DNA of 64,000 bases from Stramonita haemastoma. Taxonomy: Eukaryota; Mollusca; Gastropoda; Neogastropoda; Muricidae. Made by a program: the position numbers and the translations under genes. The DNA lies in contig CM060325.1 in assembly GCA_030674155.1 (NCBI GenBank), positions 13,116,995 through 13,180,994 of the forward strand, in the 5' to 3' direction. The notes beneath the pieces were generated by a model. That model did not search any database. It was not told the DNA's origin and saw only the letters and a list, made by a program, of their open reading frames with translations. Below are positions 1 through 11,054 of this stretch, piece after piece. Numbering within the stretch: position 1 is the stretch's first letter; every line of letters starts with the position of its first letter.

Positions 1-1412
1 AGTAATGGCAAAAGTCAATACTTTAACGAATAGCAAGCTATAAAATATTGCAATTGAATGTTTTCATAGCGAGAATTAACGTTGTGACAAATAACATTGT
101 GCCTCTAATATTGGCTTAGATTTGTTTTAAGTTATAAAAAAACCCACCTGTTCTCACATTTGATATGTTGACTTATTTTGTGACTCTGATCCATCTACCT
201 TTCTATCTATCCCTGGCGACGTGGAGGCACCCCTGAAGACTTGACAACCAGTTCCCTCCATTCCTCTCTCTGTTATGCCTTTCTCAACTCGATATGGCTT
301 CAAATAGAAAGGCCCTAACATCTATAATTTAGTGACTAGTATTGGGACTCTGATACTGTCTAAAATACAAGGCTTCATCTGGATCTGAAAAACAATATCC
401 CAAAATGTTGAATACTACATTAACATTTTAGATTTAAAAGAAAATGTGTAATCTGCAACAAATAAATCATTCCAAGTTTGAATAAGCTATTGAAGTTGTT
501 CCTTGGATTCCCTTCCTTCATCAATTGTAGCTATAGTTTTGGTGACGTATGGCAAAATTTCTATGAAATTAATAAACGACGCGTGTGCACATCGCTGATA
601 TAAATAAGTGCGGAAAAAGGAAGATAGTGAAGTCCACGTTTTCAGATGCACATTTTCTGGTAGTGCGCACTCTCAGCTTCTCGCCAATTCCGGGGCAGTG
701 CGTCCAGCCTGGTAACCCTTGAGCACAGCACCGGCTGGGGGGGGATGCCAAAAGTCACAGCTTCTGATCTGCACATGGTACTGCACCACTGCAGACAGGC
801 AGCTTCTGACGATGGGTGAAGACATGGAAACAGGTTGTGGGCATGGATGCGAAAGCCTTGGTATACCAGAAACTGCGTGTGCAGTTGTTGCTCCAAGGTG
901 CAATCTGGAGGACGAGAGGGGGAAAAAAGATGGTGACGATGATGCTGATGATGACGAGGAGGAGGAGAGGAGGACTGATACTAATGGGTGGTTTTAGCGT
1001 CAGATTTGATTGAGGCATAGTCCTGGTGAGCTATCTGTCTGGCCGAGGGGATTTTACCCTGGCGTCAACATTCGTGATAAAAACACTCCACTGTAAATAT
1101 GAGTCATTGAATGAGACTGTAAAGCAAGGACTGAGCAAGTGCAGACGTGGTTTCACCTGCGGCCTTTAAAAAACATCCATTTTCGTTGAAGAGTAGACCA
1201 ACTACGGCCAGAGGAATAGATGATACGAATAAGCCCAGTATGCACTCTCTGACCTTGACAGGGATGGATTCTACCCAAGTTCAGCTGGCCTAATACACAC
1301 TGCGGTACCCCAGTGACTTCTTCGGAATCAAGAGAGAAAAAGCAAAAACAAAACAAAAACCCCAACTCGGTTTAAATAAGCTCAATCAAGATGATGATGA
1401 TGGCTACATAAC
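1..1412. other. no confident gene; weak cysteine-rich minus-strand stretch
   Basis: This is mostly AT-rich unique sequence with no coding signal that I can support. On the minus strand, about 896 down to 642, an open stretch contains EAACLQWCSTMCRSEAVTFG, whose cysteine spacing is loosely like a PAN/apple module. It could be a distal exon of the secreted gene that starts at 5476, but I found no splice acceptor in the right phase. I see nothing else here. Confidence 0.2.
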
Positions 1413-1415
1413 AAT

Positions 1416-1484
<69 letters not shown>
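1413..1484. repeat. (CT)n microsatellite
   Basis: About 36 uninterrupted CT dinucleotides, followed by a C-rich tract to about 1520. The Arg-Glu repeat reading frames on the minus strand are artefacts of this tract. Confidence 0.95.
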
Positions 1485-1487
<3 letters not shown>

Positions 1488-2599
1488 CCATTCCCACCCC
1501 CCTCCTTTCCCTCCCCCACCCTCTCTCTAGCAGTCCTTTTCCCCAAATGACCTCTCTCTGACGAAACAACAATCGTCCCCTCACTAGGCAAGTTCACTAG
1601 TGCAATGTAGCCTAAGCCTGGAGGAATTACTCACTCTCCATACAGGAATCGAGGGACTGGGAGTAATAGTAGCCAGGACTGCAGAGACACGTGCCGTCTA
1701 TGCACTCATTCACTGGTACCCACCACAGTCAGAATCACTGCTACAACTTCTCTCCAACCATTCTGCACAGAGAAGTTTAGGGAAGCAAGGATTAAAAAAA
1801 TATATAGGCCTATCCTCCAGCACGATTAACTTGGGCTAAAACAATTAATTACATCAACAGCGTACCAGTGCTGCAGTCACATCAAACATAGACTGTAACA
1901 ATGTTTCATGTACAATAACTGCAAAATCATAATAATACATAACTGCAAGTTAACTAGGAAATTTTAAGCGATTTAAACCAGCCATTCAACGTTTACAAAA
2001 ATTCTGAGATGCAAATAAGTAAATTATTTTGATATGATCGATTAACAATAGAGCCAATGGTGTTTATAAGATAATAGAATATCACTTGCATTGTAAGGGC
2101 ATGTGCATATCAGTTTTGTTTGTTTGGATAGGTTAAAACTTCACAAGGAATGGCTTAGATCTGTGGCAGTGTTTGTCAAGAATTAAAAAATAACCTTCAT
2201 ATTTCAACTGCCCATTGCAAAACTGATAATCGAGAATGACTAGCCTAGCAACCTCCCTCAACCATGATTATCGCCACATAGTGCTCTCAGTCAAAGAATG
2301 AGAAACAGCCTTCACCTTGTTCAGTCACACAGTCGAGCTTCATCCACTTTACAGATTCGATTTTGAGAGTGTTGCTCAAATTACTTGACCAACACTGCAG
2401 GTGTCTGTATCTCTCGGGTCCACGGTTGACGCCGGGATATATTATGATAGTAAGCTAGAGTACAACCCTGACAAGTAGTCTCAAACCAGATGCACTTCCA
2501 CAGAAGCATCATGACCTCATCCTCATTGCTATTGATCATCATGCAATAATAAGTTTTAAAATGCCTCTGTTTCGGTAGCCCCCGTTGCTCTGGCCTCAA
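1485..2599. other. no feature seen
   Basis: Unique, AT-rich sequence without recognisable coding signal, terminal repeats or tandem structure. Confidence 0.5.
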
Positions 2600-3028
2600 T
2601 GTACACTTCCGTGCCTGTGGTGAGTTTGTGTCAAAGCCTTTGGGGTTGGAGATCCGCAGGGGGGACGGTCGTTGGAGGGACGTTGCAGTGGTCGCCACCT
2701 CAGGTGGGTGACTCATTCAGTCTGACTCCGCGACTGAGCTAATACTGTAGTTAGTAGGGGGCTTGGTAGGTGGTGTCCTGCGTTATGTTAGCTCAGAACA
2801 GGCACCACTGAACACCACCAAAGTGACCCAGCAGCAGTGCAGGGCCCCTCTGGCTTGCGGCCCCGCGACGGCCTAATATTGACGGGCTCCCTGTGGACTT
2901 CCGACACTGGCGATGAGACATAGCAAATGTGGGTAAGGCTGTGGTTGGGAGATTAAAATGAACCGTGTAGGAAGAGCAGGACAGGAACGTTACAGAAGAT
3001 GAGGCAGCCAAAAAAACAACAACCCCCA
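2600..3028 (+). repeat. dispersed repeat family R1, copy 1
   Basis: This roughly 430-bp block is colinear with 25123-25541. Shared stretches include GTGACCCAGCAGCAGTGCAG, GGTGGTGTCCTGC and GAACAGGCACCACTGAAC. Both copies end in an A-rich tail (AAAAAAACAACAA here), which suggests a retrotransposed unit in + orientation. I see no Pol III boxes or coding content, so the class is undetermined. It could be the 3' end of a LINE. Confidence 0.75.
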
Positions 3029-3132
3029 AAACCCTACCCTGCCCTTCCCTACCCCCTCCTCCCCCTAACCTACCTCCTTCCCCCAACCTACCCCCTCTCC
3101 CTCTGGGGGACAGGATAGCCCAGTGGTACAGC

Positions 3133-3520
3133 ACAACACACTAAGCCACACCACACAGTCCATCGCAACACACCACACCATCACAAAAAAACACTACACC
3201 ACTCTACGTCACATCGCACCATAACACTCTACAGGGCACCACACTACTTACTACAAAACGCATCACATTCCACCACACCACACCACAACAAAACACACAG
3301 CTTGCTACACCACACCACACCGTAACACAACACATCACATCACACCACACTACATCACACCCCAACACAAAACAACACATCACACCACGACACACCACAA
3401 CACATCACACCACAAAACAAAACAACACATCACACCACGACACACCACACTACATCACACCCCAACACAAAACAACACATCACACCACGACACACCACAA
3501 CACATCACTCACTCTCACTC
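3133..3520. repeat. CACCA/CACAA satellite, left block
   Basis: Degenerate array of short C/A-rich words such as CACATCACACCACGACACAC and CAACACAAAACAACACATCA. Near 3340-3510 it contains longer repeated blocks of about 50-70 bp. The same words resume at 4928 on the other side of a LINE/SINE insertion. Confidence 0.85.
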
Positions 3521-4805
3521 ACTCAGTCCCATGTCCCTAAGGACGTAGGGGGGACATGAGAGAAGACGCAACGGAGATCTTTTTCCATGCTTCACGATCC
3601 TGTGTGGCTAGTAGGAGGCGTTGCAGGGGTTGGGCAGTCCAGTCTTTGATGTTGTCAACCCATGATTTCTTTTGGCGGCCTCTTCTTCTCTTGCCCTCGA
3701 CTGTTCCTTGCAAGATGGTTTTTGCTAGGGTGTTGTGTCTTGTGGTGTGACCAAACCACATCAGCTTTCTCCTCTTTATGGTGGAGAGCAAAGGCTCTTG
3801 GGGGCCCACACGCTTTTTGATTTCTTCTTTCACATAGTTATTGGTCTTGTGTTCTTTGTATGATATTTTGAGGAGTCTTCTGTGGCACTTGTTCTCGAAT
3901 GCTTGGATTCTTCTCTCTAGCTCTGCTGTCAGAGTTCATGATTCACAGCCATATAGGAGGATAGATATTACGAGGGATTTGTAGAGGTGGTATTTGGTGC
4001 AGAAGCTGATGTTGTTGCTTCTGATGATCCTCTGGAGTCTGACTAGAGCAGATGTTGCTGTTGCAATGCGAGCTTTCACCTCATTGTTTGATGTGCCATC
4101 TTTTGTTAGGATGGAGCCTAAGTATTTGAATTGGCTCACCTCTTCCAATATTTCTCCATTCATCTTTATTTCCGTGCTGTCATTACTCGCGCTGTTGACC
4201 ATGATCTTCGATTTCTCTGTACTGACCTCCATGCCGTATGCGCTCGCTCGATCTGTTAGACTGTCTGTGAGGATTTGCAGTTCTTGTTTGCTGCTGCCCA
4301 TGAGGTCAATGTCATCTGCAAATCTGAGGTTGCAAAGGGGTCTTCCACCAATGGAGATGGAAGTGTGGTGGTTTTGCAGTGTCTCTGTCATGATGTTTTC
4401 GAGGAAGAGGTTGAAGAGTACAGGTGAGAGAAGGCAGCCCTGGCGGACTCCAACCGTGGTCTTGAAGAACTCGCCCACGTGATTGTTCATGAAAACTGCA
4501 CTTCTTGCATTCTCGTACAGAGCCTTGATGACTTCAATTAGGCAGTTGTCAATGTTGAAGTGCCTGAGTACTTGCCAGAGGCCGTCATGCCATACCCTGT
4601 CAAAGGCCTTTTTGAAGTCTATAAAATTGTGGTACAAGTCTTTTTGGTGTTGGAGATGCTTCTCTATCAGAATTCTCAGGTTGAAAATTTGTTCCATTGT
4701 GCTGCGTTTTGGTCTAAAGCCCGCTTGTTCTTCTGCCAGGAGTTTTTCTGCTTGGTTTTTCAGTCTGTTGAGGACTACCTGCAGCATGATCTTGCTAGGA
4801 TGGCT
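3521..4805 (-). mobile_element. non-LTR retrotransposon remnant: RT domain and C-terminus
   Basis: The minus strand encodes a reverse transcriptase. From about 4805 downward it shows EEQAGFRPKRST, the FKKAFDRVW motif, VGVRQGCLLSPVLFN, the catalytic FADD (LRFADDIDLM) and FKYLGSILTKDG. The frame then meets one TGA at about 3933-3935, just after LLYGCES. It continues in the same frame through 3833-3537 with the C-terminal RRKLMWFGHTTRHNTLAKT and GKRRRGRQKK motifs typical of invertebrate LINEs. The endonuclease half is missing, so the copy is 5'-truncated. The clade (RTE-like or related) cannot be fixed from this. The 3' end runs into short GAGT/CACT repeats and then the CACCA satellite. Apart from the TGA the frame is open, so the insertion is fairly recent. 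Confidence 0.88.
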
Positions 4806-4927
4806 TATGCGGGGACAGATGACAATATTTACAAAACTGCATACACACGGGGACCGGATGAAAAAAAGCACATGATTGCTTATTCTGTTATCATCGATAT
4901 AAAAGAATAAATAAATAAATAAATAAA
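4806..4927 (+). mobile_element. SINE family A, 3' fragment
   Basis: Begins at GGGGACAGATGACAATATTT and runs to an (AATA)n tail at about 4905-4927. It matches the last third of the full-length copy at 59919-60269. It lies head to head with the 5'-truncated end of the minus-strand LINE, and together they interrupt the CACCA satellite. Confidence 0.85.
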
Positions 4928-5067
4928 TATGCTGCACATCACATCACACCACAACACAAAACAACACATCACACCACGACACACCACAACACAACACACC
5001 ACACCTCATCACACCACGACACACCACACCACACCACAACAGAACCCAACCCAACCCAACCCAGAAC
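4928..5067. repeat. CACCA/CACAA satellite, right block
   Basis: Same C/A-rich words as 3133-3520 (for example CAACACATCACACCACGACA), ending in a short (CCCAA)n run at about 5045-5063. Confidence 0.85.
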
Positions 5068-5091
5068 GTTACTCAGAACACACAGGCCTAC

Positions 5092-5476
5092 CTGAGCGAT
5101 GAAAGATCCACGTATCAATCCAGGGACTGGAAAAGCTGCTGTAAGCCAATGTTGTCAGTGTTGCTATCGTATCTGCTGTTGTTACTGTTGTTGTATCTGC
5201 TGTTGTTACTGTTGTTGTCATAGGAAAAGCATAACCGTGGCAGGTGATCCAAATGGACAGATAGCCATATGACGTAGTCACTGATTTGCAAGCTTGGATG
5301 CTCAGGCAGGTGGCGGCACACTCCACAACGGATACGGCTTCTTGTTCAAACAGCAGAGGCCCTATGTAGGTTTCCTCTGCTGACATCCTATCTGCCAGAA
5401 CTGTACCAAAGCTCTCACTGCCTTTGGCAATGCCCAGAAGCGAAATGACAAGCAGACAGAGAATACCAGGATGCAT
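5092..5476 (-). CDS. first exon of a secreted PAN-like domain protein (partial gene)
   Basis: Reads leftward from an ATG at 5476. The start MHPGILCLLVISLLGIAKGS is a clear signal peptide: a hydrophobic core followed by small residues at the likely cleavage site. Residues of about 40-80 carry VSVVECAATCLSIQACKSV and a later Cys near GYAF. The C-x3-C-x5-C spacing and hydrophobic pattern resemble PAN/apple modules common in mollusc secreted proteins. A Thr-rich mucin-like tract (TTTVTTADTTTVTTADT) follows. I end the exon at a minus-strand CAG|GTAGGC donor (GT at 5091-5090), which leaves phase 1. Without splicing, a stop follows within a few codons. No later exon is identified with confidence. 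The Thr codons are themselves a short ACAACAGTA-type repeat. The function is unknown; secretion is inferred from the signal peptide. Confidence 0.5.
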
Positions 5477-7677
5477 ATTGTCGAGGGATGAATGATGCAG
5501 CCTAGCTCTTATTGAGTGTACGAAGCGAAGGGATGAAACCCTTGCTAGAAGGAGGCTTCTTTGAAGATCTTCAGCCGTCCAGGTTTTCCTTTGATCTATC
5601 CACCAATAGTGACTTCAACAGTTCCACTGGGTTTTATTTCGCTGGAGTTGTATTTTTTCTATCAGTTTAGTGAAATCAGCGTAATATCCAGTTTGTAATT
5701 TTCCCCGTTACTTTATTATCACAAGTATGCAAAATCTGAGGTTCAAACATTTACCACTGATTGTTCTTGTGAGATTTAAAAAATGTTTTCATGTTTGTTT
5801 GTTTTTCGATTTTGCTTTTTTTTTTTCAACTGGTGAGACACTCTTCAGGGAATTTTCAAAGAAACATCTTTCAGAATGAAAACATGTAGCACGAAACAGT
5901 GTGCAAGGAAACAGAGATAAAACCCTATTTCCTTGTTGTGCTGTTCTTGGTTGGGATTGGTTTTGTTTGTTAAAAAAAAATTTTTTTGGAATACAAAAAC
6001 TAAAATCAACTAACACCTACTTTTCATCGGGTTTGCTCAGTAGGGGTGTTATTATTATTTGGTTATGTATTTTATACACCGTGGTCAAATGTCTCTGGGG
6101 TGACAACTTTGGTCCTGGTCTGGGTCAGGTGGGGTTACCTGATACCTGTGCTCAGCAGGTATTAGAAAGACCATGACCACAGCACAGACTGCATGCTGGC
6201 TTTGTTCCTGTCGTCCACACCACGAGCCAAAGCTGGCCAGTTCTTCAAAGCAGGAAGAATGGAACAATAATGAGTGCCCAAGATAAAGGCTACCTCATGC
6301 GTTCGCAAATAGAACTTGTATGTGTTTATTGTCTCATTGAAATGACTGACCTGCAAGAAAATGGAATGAGAGTCATGAACATATAATTCCGAAATTTCAG
6401 AAAATCAAACAGTTTAGCGGAGACTGGAACGCATGCCCTCAAATTATCCCCGATGACCAGTCTGACTCTTCAACCCCTAACCTACCTGGTCACCTACAGG
6501 GCAAGCGTCTTCGCAACGGCTGCATCTTTCGTGTTCTCCAGTAACCAGCCCAGTGAATCTGCAAGGTCACGGGTTTGAACCTGGGCAGTACCTTGCGGAT
6601 TGAGGATGGAGGTTTTACAGCTTCACAGGTCACAACGCAGCTGATGACAGAAAATTCTGAAAATCTGATCTCAAAAAAGAAAAGAAAAAAAGCTTCCCAG
6701 GTCAACTAATAAGCAGATGTACCCGTGTATTATGCCCTGACACATACAGAAGAGTAATGACGCGTCATGGAATACCGCCTTTCCAGTCAGTGTTCTGTGG
6801 GTTGTGGTCAGAATCACAGAAACACCTGTAGCCAGCTTGCACCAGAAGCTTTGCCAGTGCACTGGGTTATGAAGCTAGTCAAGCACTAGTTAAGTCCATT
6901 TATTGGTGGTAAGCCTATATAAGGTGCAGCCTAAGTGGACAATTTGCACAGTGATGCATCCTGGAGAAAACTGGCAGCTGAAAGTACAAAACTGTTCCCG
7001 ATTCAACAGCCAGGAAAAAAAATCATCCTAGGCGACAGAAGGGGGAGCTACCTGTGTAAACTGCACACTTTCAAATCAAACTCCTGAAATGCCTTACTCA
7101 TATCAATTTCTGGGCGGAAAAGACGTTACAGTAAAGACAAGTTATTCATTATCATATTACGTCATCTTATATCCTTCTCTCCCACCACTGTGGCTACGAT
7201 TTTCGACGTGAGTATTTTTAATATACTTTAAAGATAATTACTTTATGTATGTACACACCCAGTCAAAGACCACCTTGAAAATTGAAAGTTGCCGCACCCA
7301 GGTTGTGTGTATGAACTGATTCTATAGTTTCAAAATACCACAGGTATGGCACTGAAGTAGTTGAGGTATGTGGGTAGCCTATCTTAGCAGTGATGGTTCC
7401 AGCACACTGTCAGTCAATATATTTATAAGCCATTGCTGCAGAATTGTGTAGAATCATGGCGTGTATATACTCTTCAAAAATAAGTGTCAACATAGACCGT
7501 CAAGGGTTATATTTTTTAATTTGGATTATGTTTCTGTCGATGGTCTTGCTAAAAAAAAAAAATCACATGGTTTCAGCCATTTTGAAAATAGTGATTTTTT
7601 TTTTCTGTTTCAGAGTCAGTACTGATGGAGGTGTGTCTGTGCGTAGACTACTGCATATACGATAGCCTACACTATAG
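5477..7677. other. no gene recognised
   Basis: Probably includes the promoter side of the minus-strand secreted gene, but no TATA box or other element can be called. A pol III B-box-like word, GGGTTTGAACCTGGG, occurs near 6569-6583 and may be a decayed SINE, but no A box or tail is clear. Confidence 0.4.
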
Positions 7678-7968
7678 TTCCAGGGGATTTTCCCCCTGGA
7701 GTTAACATCAGTGCTGACTCCACTCTCCCCACAAGTCCTTCGCATCAGACTATAAACCGAGGCCCCGTGTGCGAACGCACGCAGAACATCTTGCGCTCAC
7801 GCTAACTCCTGTTCCACTTTTCGTAAGAGTAGGCCATTGTGTGCCGGTGGGAACAGATGACAAGATTTACAAAATCTGCATACACACGGGGACTGGATGT
7901 AAAAACAAAGCACATGAGTGCTTATTCCATTATCCTCGATATAAAATAATAAATAAATAAATACATAT
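7678..7968 (+). mobile_element. SINE family A, 5'-truncated copy
   Basis: Lacks the tRNA-like head and starts at the GATTTTCCCCCTGGAGTTAA section. It continues through ACCGAGGCCCCGTGTGCGAA and GTGCCGGTGGGAACAGATGA to an (AATA)n tail. It is colinear with the full copy at 59919. Confidence 0.9.
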
Positions 7969-8214
7969 TGTGGAAAACCCACTTGGCGGACACTTTATTA
8001 TCGACACTTGTAAGGAAGTGTGGTTGGCTGAGACTCGGATAGATGATGGGTACCTCTGTGTTTCCTAACTCACCAAACTCGTCCTTACAGACGCCATGTC
8101 CTGATGTCCAGCAATAACAGGTCCAAAGTTTGAATCCTGAAAGCGCATGGTGGACGAAAGTGAAGATTTTTTTTACAATCTTTTAGTCCAGCACCTTCTT
8201 CACCTTTGTGTATA

Positions 8215-8440
8215 GGTATTTGCTTCAGACCCAGAACGCTTCTTATAGCTCTGTAATGATGCTACAAGGAACAGTGCGAGGAGGGAGACGAAGAAGCGGA
8301 GAAAACGATGGGAAAACCATGTCAGCGAATGGACTCGCCTTGAGTAGAACGACATGTTATGGAAAGCTGAGGACTGCGGGGAGTGGATGAAGCTGGTTGC
8401 AAAATCTTCAGTGGTGGCGCAACAGTCTACAGGACTACCT
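8215..8440 (+). mobile_element. decayed LINE C-terminal fragment
   Basis: Translation gives LQGTVRGGRRRSGEN, then after frame changes HVSEWTRLE, NDMLWKAEDCGEWMKLV and AKSSVVAQQSTGL. This is the C-terminal tail found in invertebrate LINE ORF2 proteins, related to the tail of the LINE at 3521-4805 (TILQGTVEGKRRRGRQKK). A stop and frameshifts show it is dead. Confidence 0.6.
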
Positions 8441-9575
8441 GGATAGGTGAAGGTGAAGATGAATGACGCTGCCCTTTGGAGGGTTGTATAGGGGGGGTGG
8501 AGTAGCCTTCTGATCATAGCGTCGCAGTAGTAACGTCTTATGTTGATCAGTTGCAAGAATATTTATCACATCCCCGAAGTTTCATCAGCGTACGGTGTCA
8601 TATGGTTGAACTGATTTGAATACTACTAAAATAGTGGATTGTTGATATATTGTCTGTTGCTTAATATAGTTTGAGAAGTATATCATCCAACATTAAAGTT
8701 TCACCATTTAGTTTTGTTGTTGTCAGTTGACATTTGCTTTTGATCTGGAGTGGTCTTGGTGAGATTCTTTTAAAGGAGTAAAAAAAACAAAACAAAAAAA
8801 CCCCACAAACGAACAAAACAACCCAAGCACACCCCCCCCCCCCAAAAAAAAAAAAAAAAAAGAAGTTTTTTTTTCCCCTACTGTAGGCGGCGGAACGTTT
8901 ATAATCTTTAACAACAAAAAAAGAAGTAACCAAGAAAAAAAAAGAAGGAAAGCTGGAACATAACCACCCCCAACCTCTCTCTCCATCCTAGCACCCTCCT
9001 TCTCCACCATTTTCTCTTATTCTCTGGCCTCCTTATAGCAGTTTTATTTCGACAAACATCACTAACACACCTTTTGTAATATCCAGCCAGGACAATGATA
9101 GACCGGAAACAGAATGACGTAAATCTTGGTCAACCTTTTAGCGGGGATGTTTTATGCCATCCGCCAGTTGAGAAATCATGGTTGAGAATTACATAGATTT
9201 TTTTAAAAGGAAAAAAATATCAAAGCCTTTTATCCAAGCCTAGAAATAGATGGGAACCATTTATTAGCAAACATTTACGGAGTTATTTTTATATTTTAAA
9301 AATATAGCTTGTGTAAGTTGTCATTCCACAGTTAGACAGTGAAGAAAGTGGGAAACTGAATGCCATAGGCTATGTGATGACTGCTTTTAAAATGCGCCAT
9401 TTCAAATCTGCTCGAGTCCATGTTCAACAAAGAGGCAATCTATATTTTGAGTCGGCAACCAAAATTTTCGATAAAATGTGATTACTAGTGGGTTTTTGAG
9501 CAGCAAACTCTTAGTGCTGATCACTTTGTATTGCACTGTGTTGTCTTGCATTGTTTTGGAGTGTGGTGTAGTGTA
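8441..9575. other. no gene recognised
   Basis: AT-rich sequence with homopolymer runs (C and A runs at about 8830-8865). I see no coding signal. Confidence 0.5.
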
Positions 9576-9658
9576 GTGGAAATGATGATGATGATGATGG
9601 TGATTTTTTAGAAAAGAAATGATAATAGTAGTAATGATGATGATGATGAAAGATGATA

Positions 9659-9711
<53 letters not shown>

Positions 9712-9728
9712 TAATAATAATAATAATG
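9576..9728. repeat. (ATG)n and (AAT)n trinucleotide arrays
   Basis: Short ATG/GAT repeats at about 9580-9655 run into (AAT)n at about 9657-9727 with a few GAT interruptions. The Tyr/His-rich reading frame on the opposite strand is an artefact. Confidence 0.9.
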
Positions 9729-10128
9729 ACGATCAAAACAAAATTCCAAACACCCACTCTCATGAAGACAAAGGTTTTTAAATTTTTTATAACATGGTAT
9801 GTTTAAAAAAAAAAGAGGAAGAAGAAAAAAAGAGAAAAACCCATACAACTGAATTCAAGTGAAGCTGTTTGTCGAGTACGGGGTCAGCTGTGTTATTGTT
9901 ATGATAGGTAGGCCTATTTATCATTCTATAAAACCTAGAGAGCGATCTGGTGATAGTATAAATTGTGCATCTGGGTTTAACTTTTTCCTGACACTATGTA
10001 CACTAGTTACGGGGGGGAAAAACTATAACCAGCTGACGCACTGCGCGTGTGCATACACACACATGTGTGCATGCGCGCGCGCACACACACATACACACAC
10101 ACTTTTTTGGTTTAAAATCACTTTTTAG

Positions 10129-10147
10129 TGAACACACACACACGCAC

Positions 10148-10202
<55 letters not shown>
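10129..10202. repeat. (CA)n microsatellite
   Basis: CA repeat with two early CG interruptions. It adjoins the A/T-rich tail side of the 5S-derived SINE. Confidence 0.95.
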
Positions 10203-10206
<4 letters not shown>

Positions 10207-10240
10207 TGTTTAATATCAGTCCCATTTAACATTTTCAACA

Positions 10241-10520
10241 AGGTAAAAAAAGGTAAAGGTGTCCCATAACCTGTGTGGTCGTAGGGGAGCGAGGCATCAG
10301 AGACCTCAGCTTCTCTAGGGGGCCAGCATGTTGAGGGCGACGCCCATCTCCTCTCCCTCGCTGCTTTACCTTCCCTGACCCTAAAGAGGGCAGGTACCCA
10401 TTTACAGCTGGGTGAACTGGGGGGGGGGGGGGGGAGCTGTACTGAAGCCAAGACGCACAAACGGTCACCCATCCAATTGAGAACCACGCTCGACGCTGCT
10501 TAACTTGCTTAATTTTCAAC
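10241..10520 (-). mobile_element. 5S-rRNA-derived SINE (SINE3-like)
   Basis: The minus strand over 10506-10462 reads AAGTTAAGCAGCGTCGAGC, then TGGTT, then TTGGATGGGTGACCG. This is the internal control region of 5S rRNA: A box, intermediate element and C box, in the correct order and spacing. The 5' third of 5S is absent, so the head is truncated. The body that follows contains CACCCAGCTGTAAATGGGTACC, closely matching CACCCAGGTGTAAAAGGGGTACC in the tRNA-headed SINE at 53927. The likely tail is a TTTACC-type run at about 10241-10262. A C run of about 16 bases interrupts the body. This is not a functional 5S gene. Confidence 0.75.
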
Positions 10521-10848
10521 AATACAAGAACAAATCTGAGTACGTCCATTTCTATGATGGTATGTGACTCGCCAAGTTAGTCACTGACGTGGTTTTCCAG
10601 CATTTCACGTGAGGTCAGCAAAACTCCGTGACATAACGAAAACATAAAGCTTTCTTCACGAGTCCAAAGTTTCTGCGTCCCTTTTGGCCAACCAAAACCA
10701 TTTTCCATTGGATTTTCACTGCCATTAGAGCTTTCCCCTCATTTTTTTCTCCACTGCTATCGGAGGTACCCAAACACACTGATATCAAAACTCATATATT
10801 AATGCGTCAGGTTCATTATCCGAGGACAGCAGGTTACAAAACTCAACC

Positions 10849-11054
10849 TAAAGACCTTCGGGTGAGACTATAAACCGAGGTCCCGCGTGCGAACGCACGC
10901 AGAACATCTTGCACACACGTTAAATCCTGTTTGGTTTTCAGAAGAGTATGCCATTGTGTGTTGGTGAGAACGGATGACAAAACTGACAAAACTACATACT
11001 CGTGGGGACTGGATGTAAAAAAAGCACACGAGTGCTTATTCCATTATCCTCAAA
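10849..11054 (+). mobile_element. SINE family A fragment
   Basis: Starts near GACCTTCGGGTGAGACTATA and ends at CCATTATCCTCA without a long tail. It is more diverged than its right-hand neighbour, with which it forms a tandem cluster. Confidence 0.85.

Noticed and set aside
569..1013. Acidic plus-strand frame ending DDDADDDEEEERR
   Set aside because: The acidic tract comes from GATGATGAC/GAGGAG simple sequence; no start context or domain.
3994..4910. Plus-strand reading frames over the LINE
   Set aside because: They are antisense shadows of the minus-strand reverse transcriptase and the SINE fragment.
6490..6620. B-box-like GGGTTTGAACCTGGG, suggesting another SINE
   Set aside because: No matching A box, body or tail and no second copy in the window. 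A similar weak case near 8100-8140 was dropped for the same reason.
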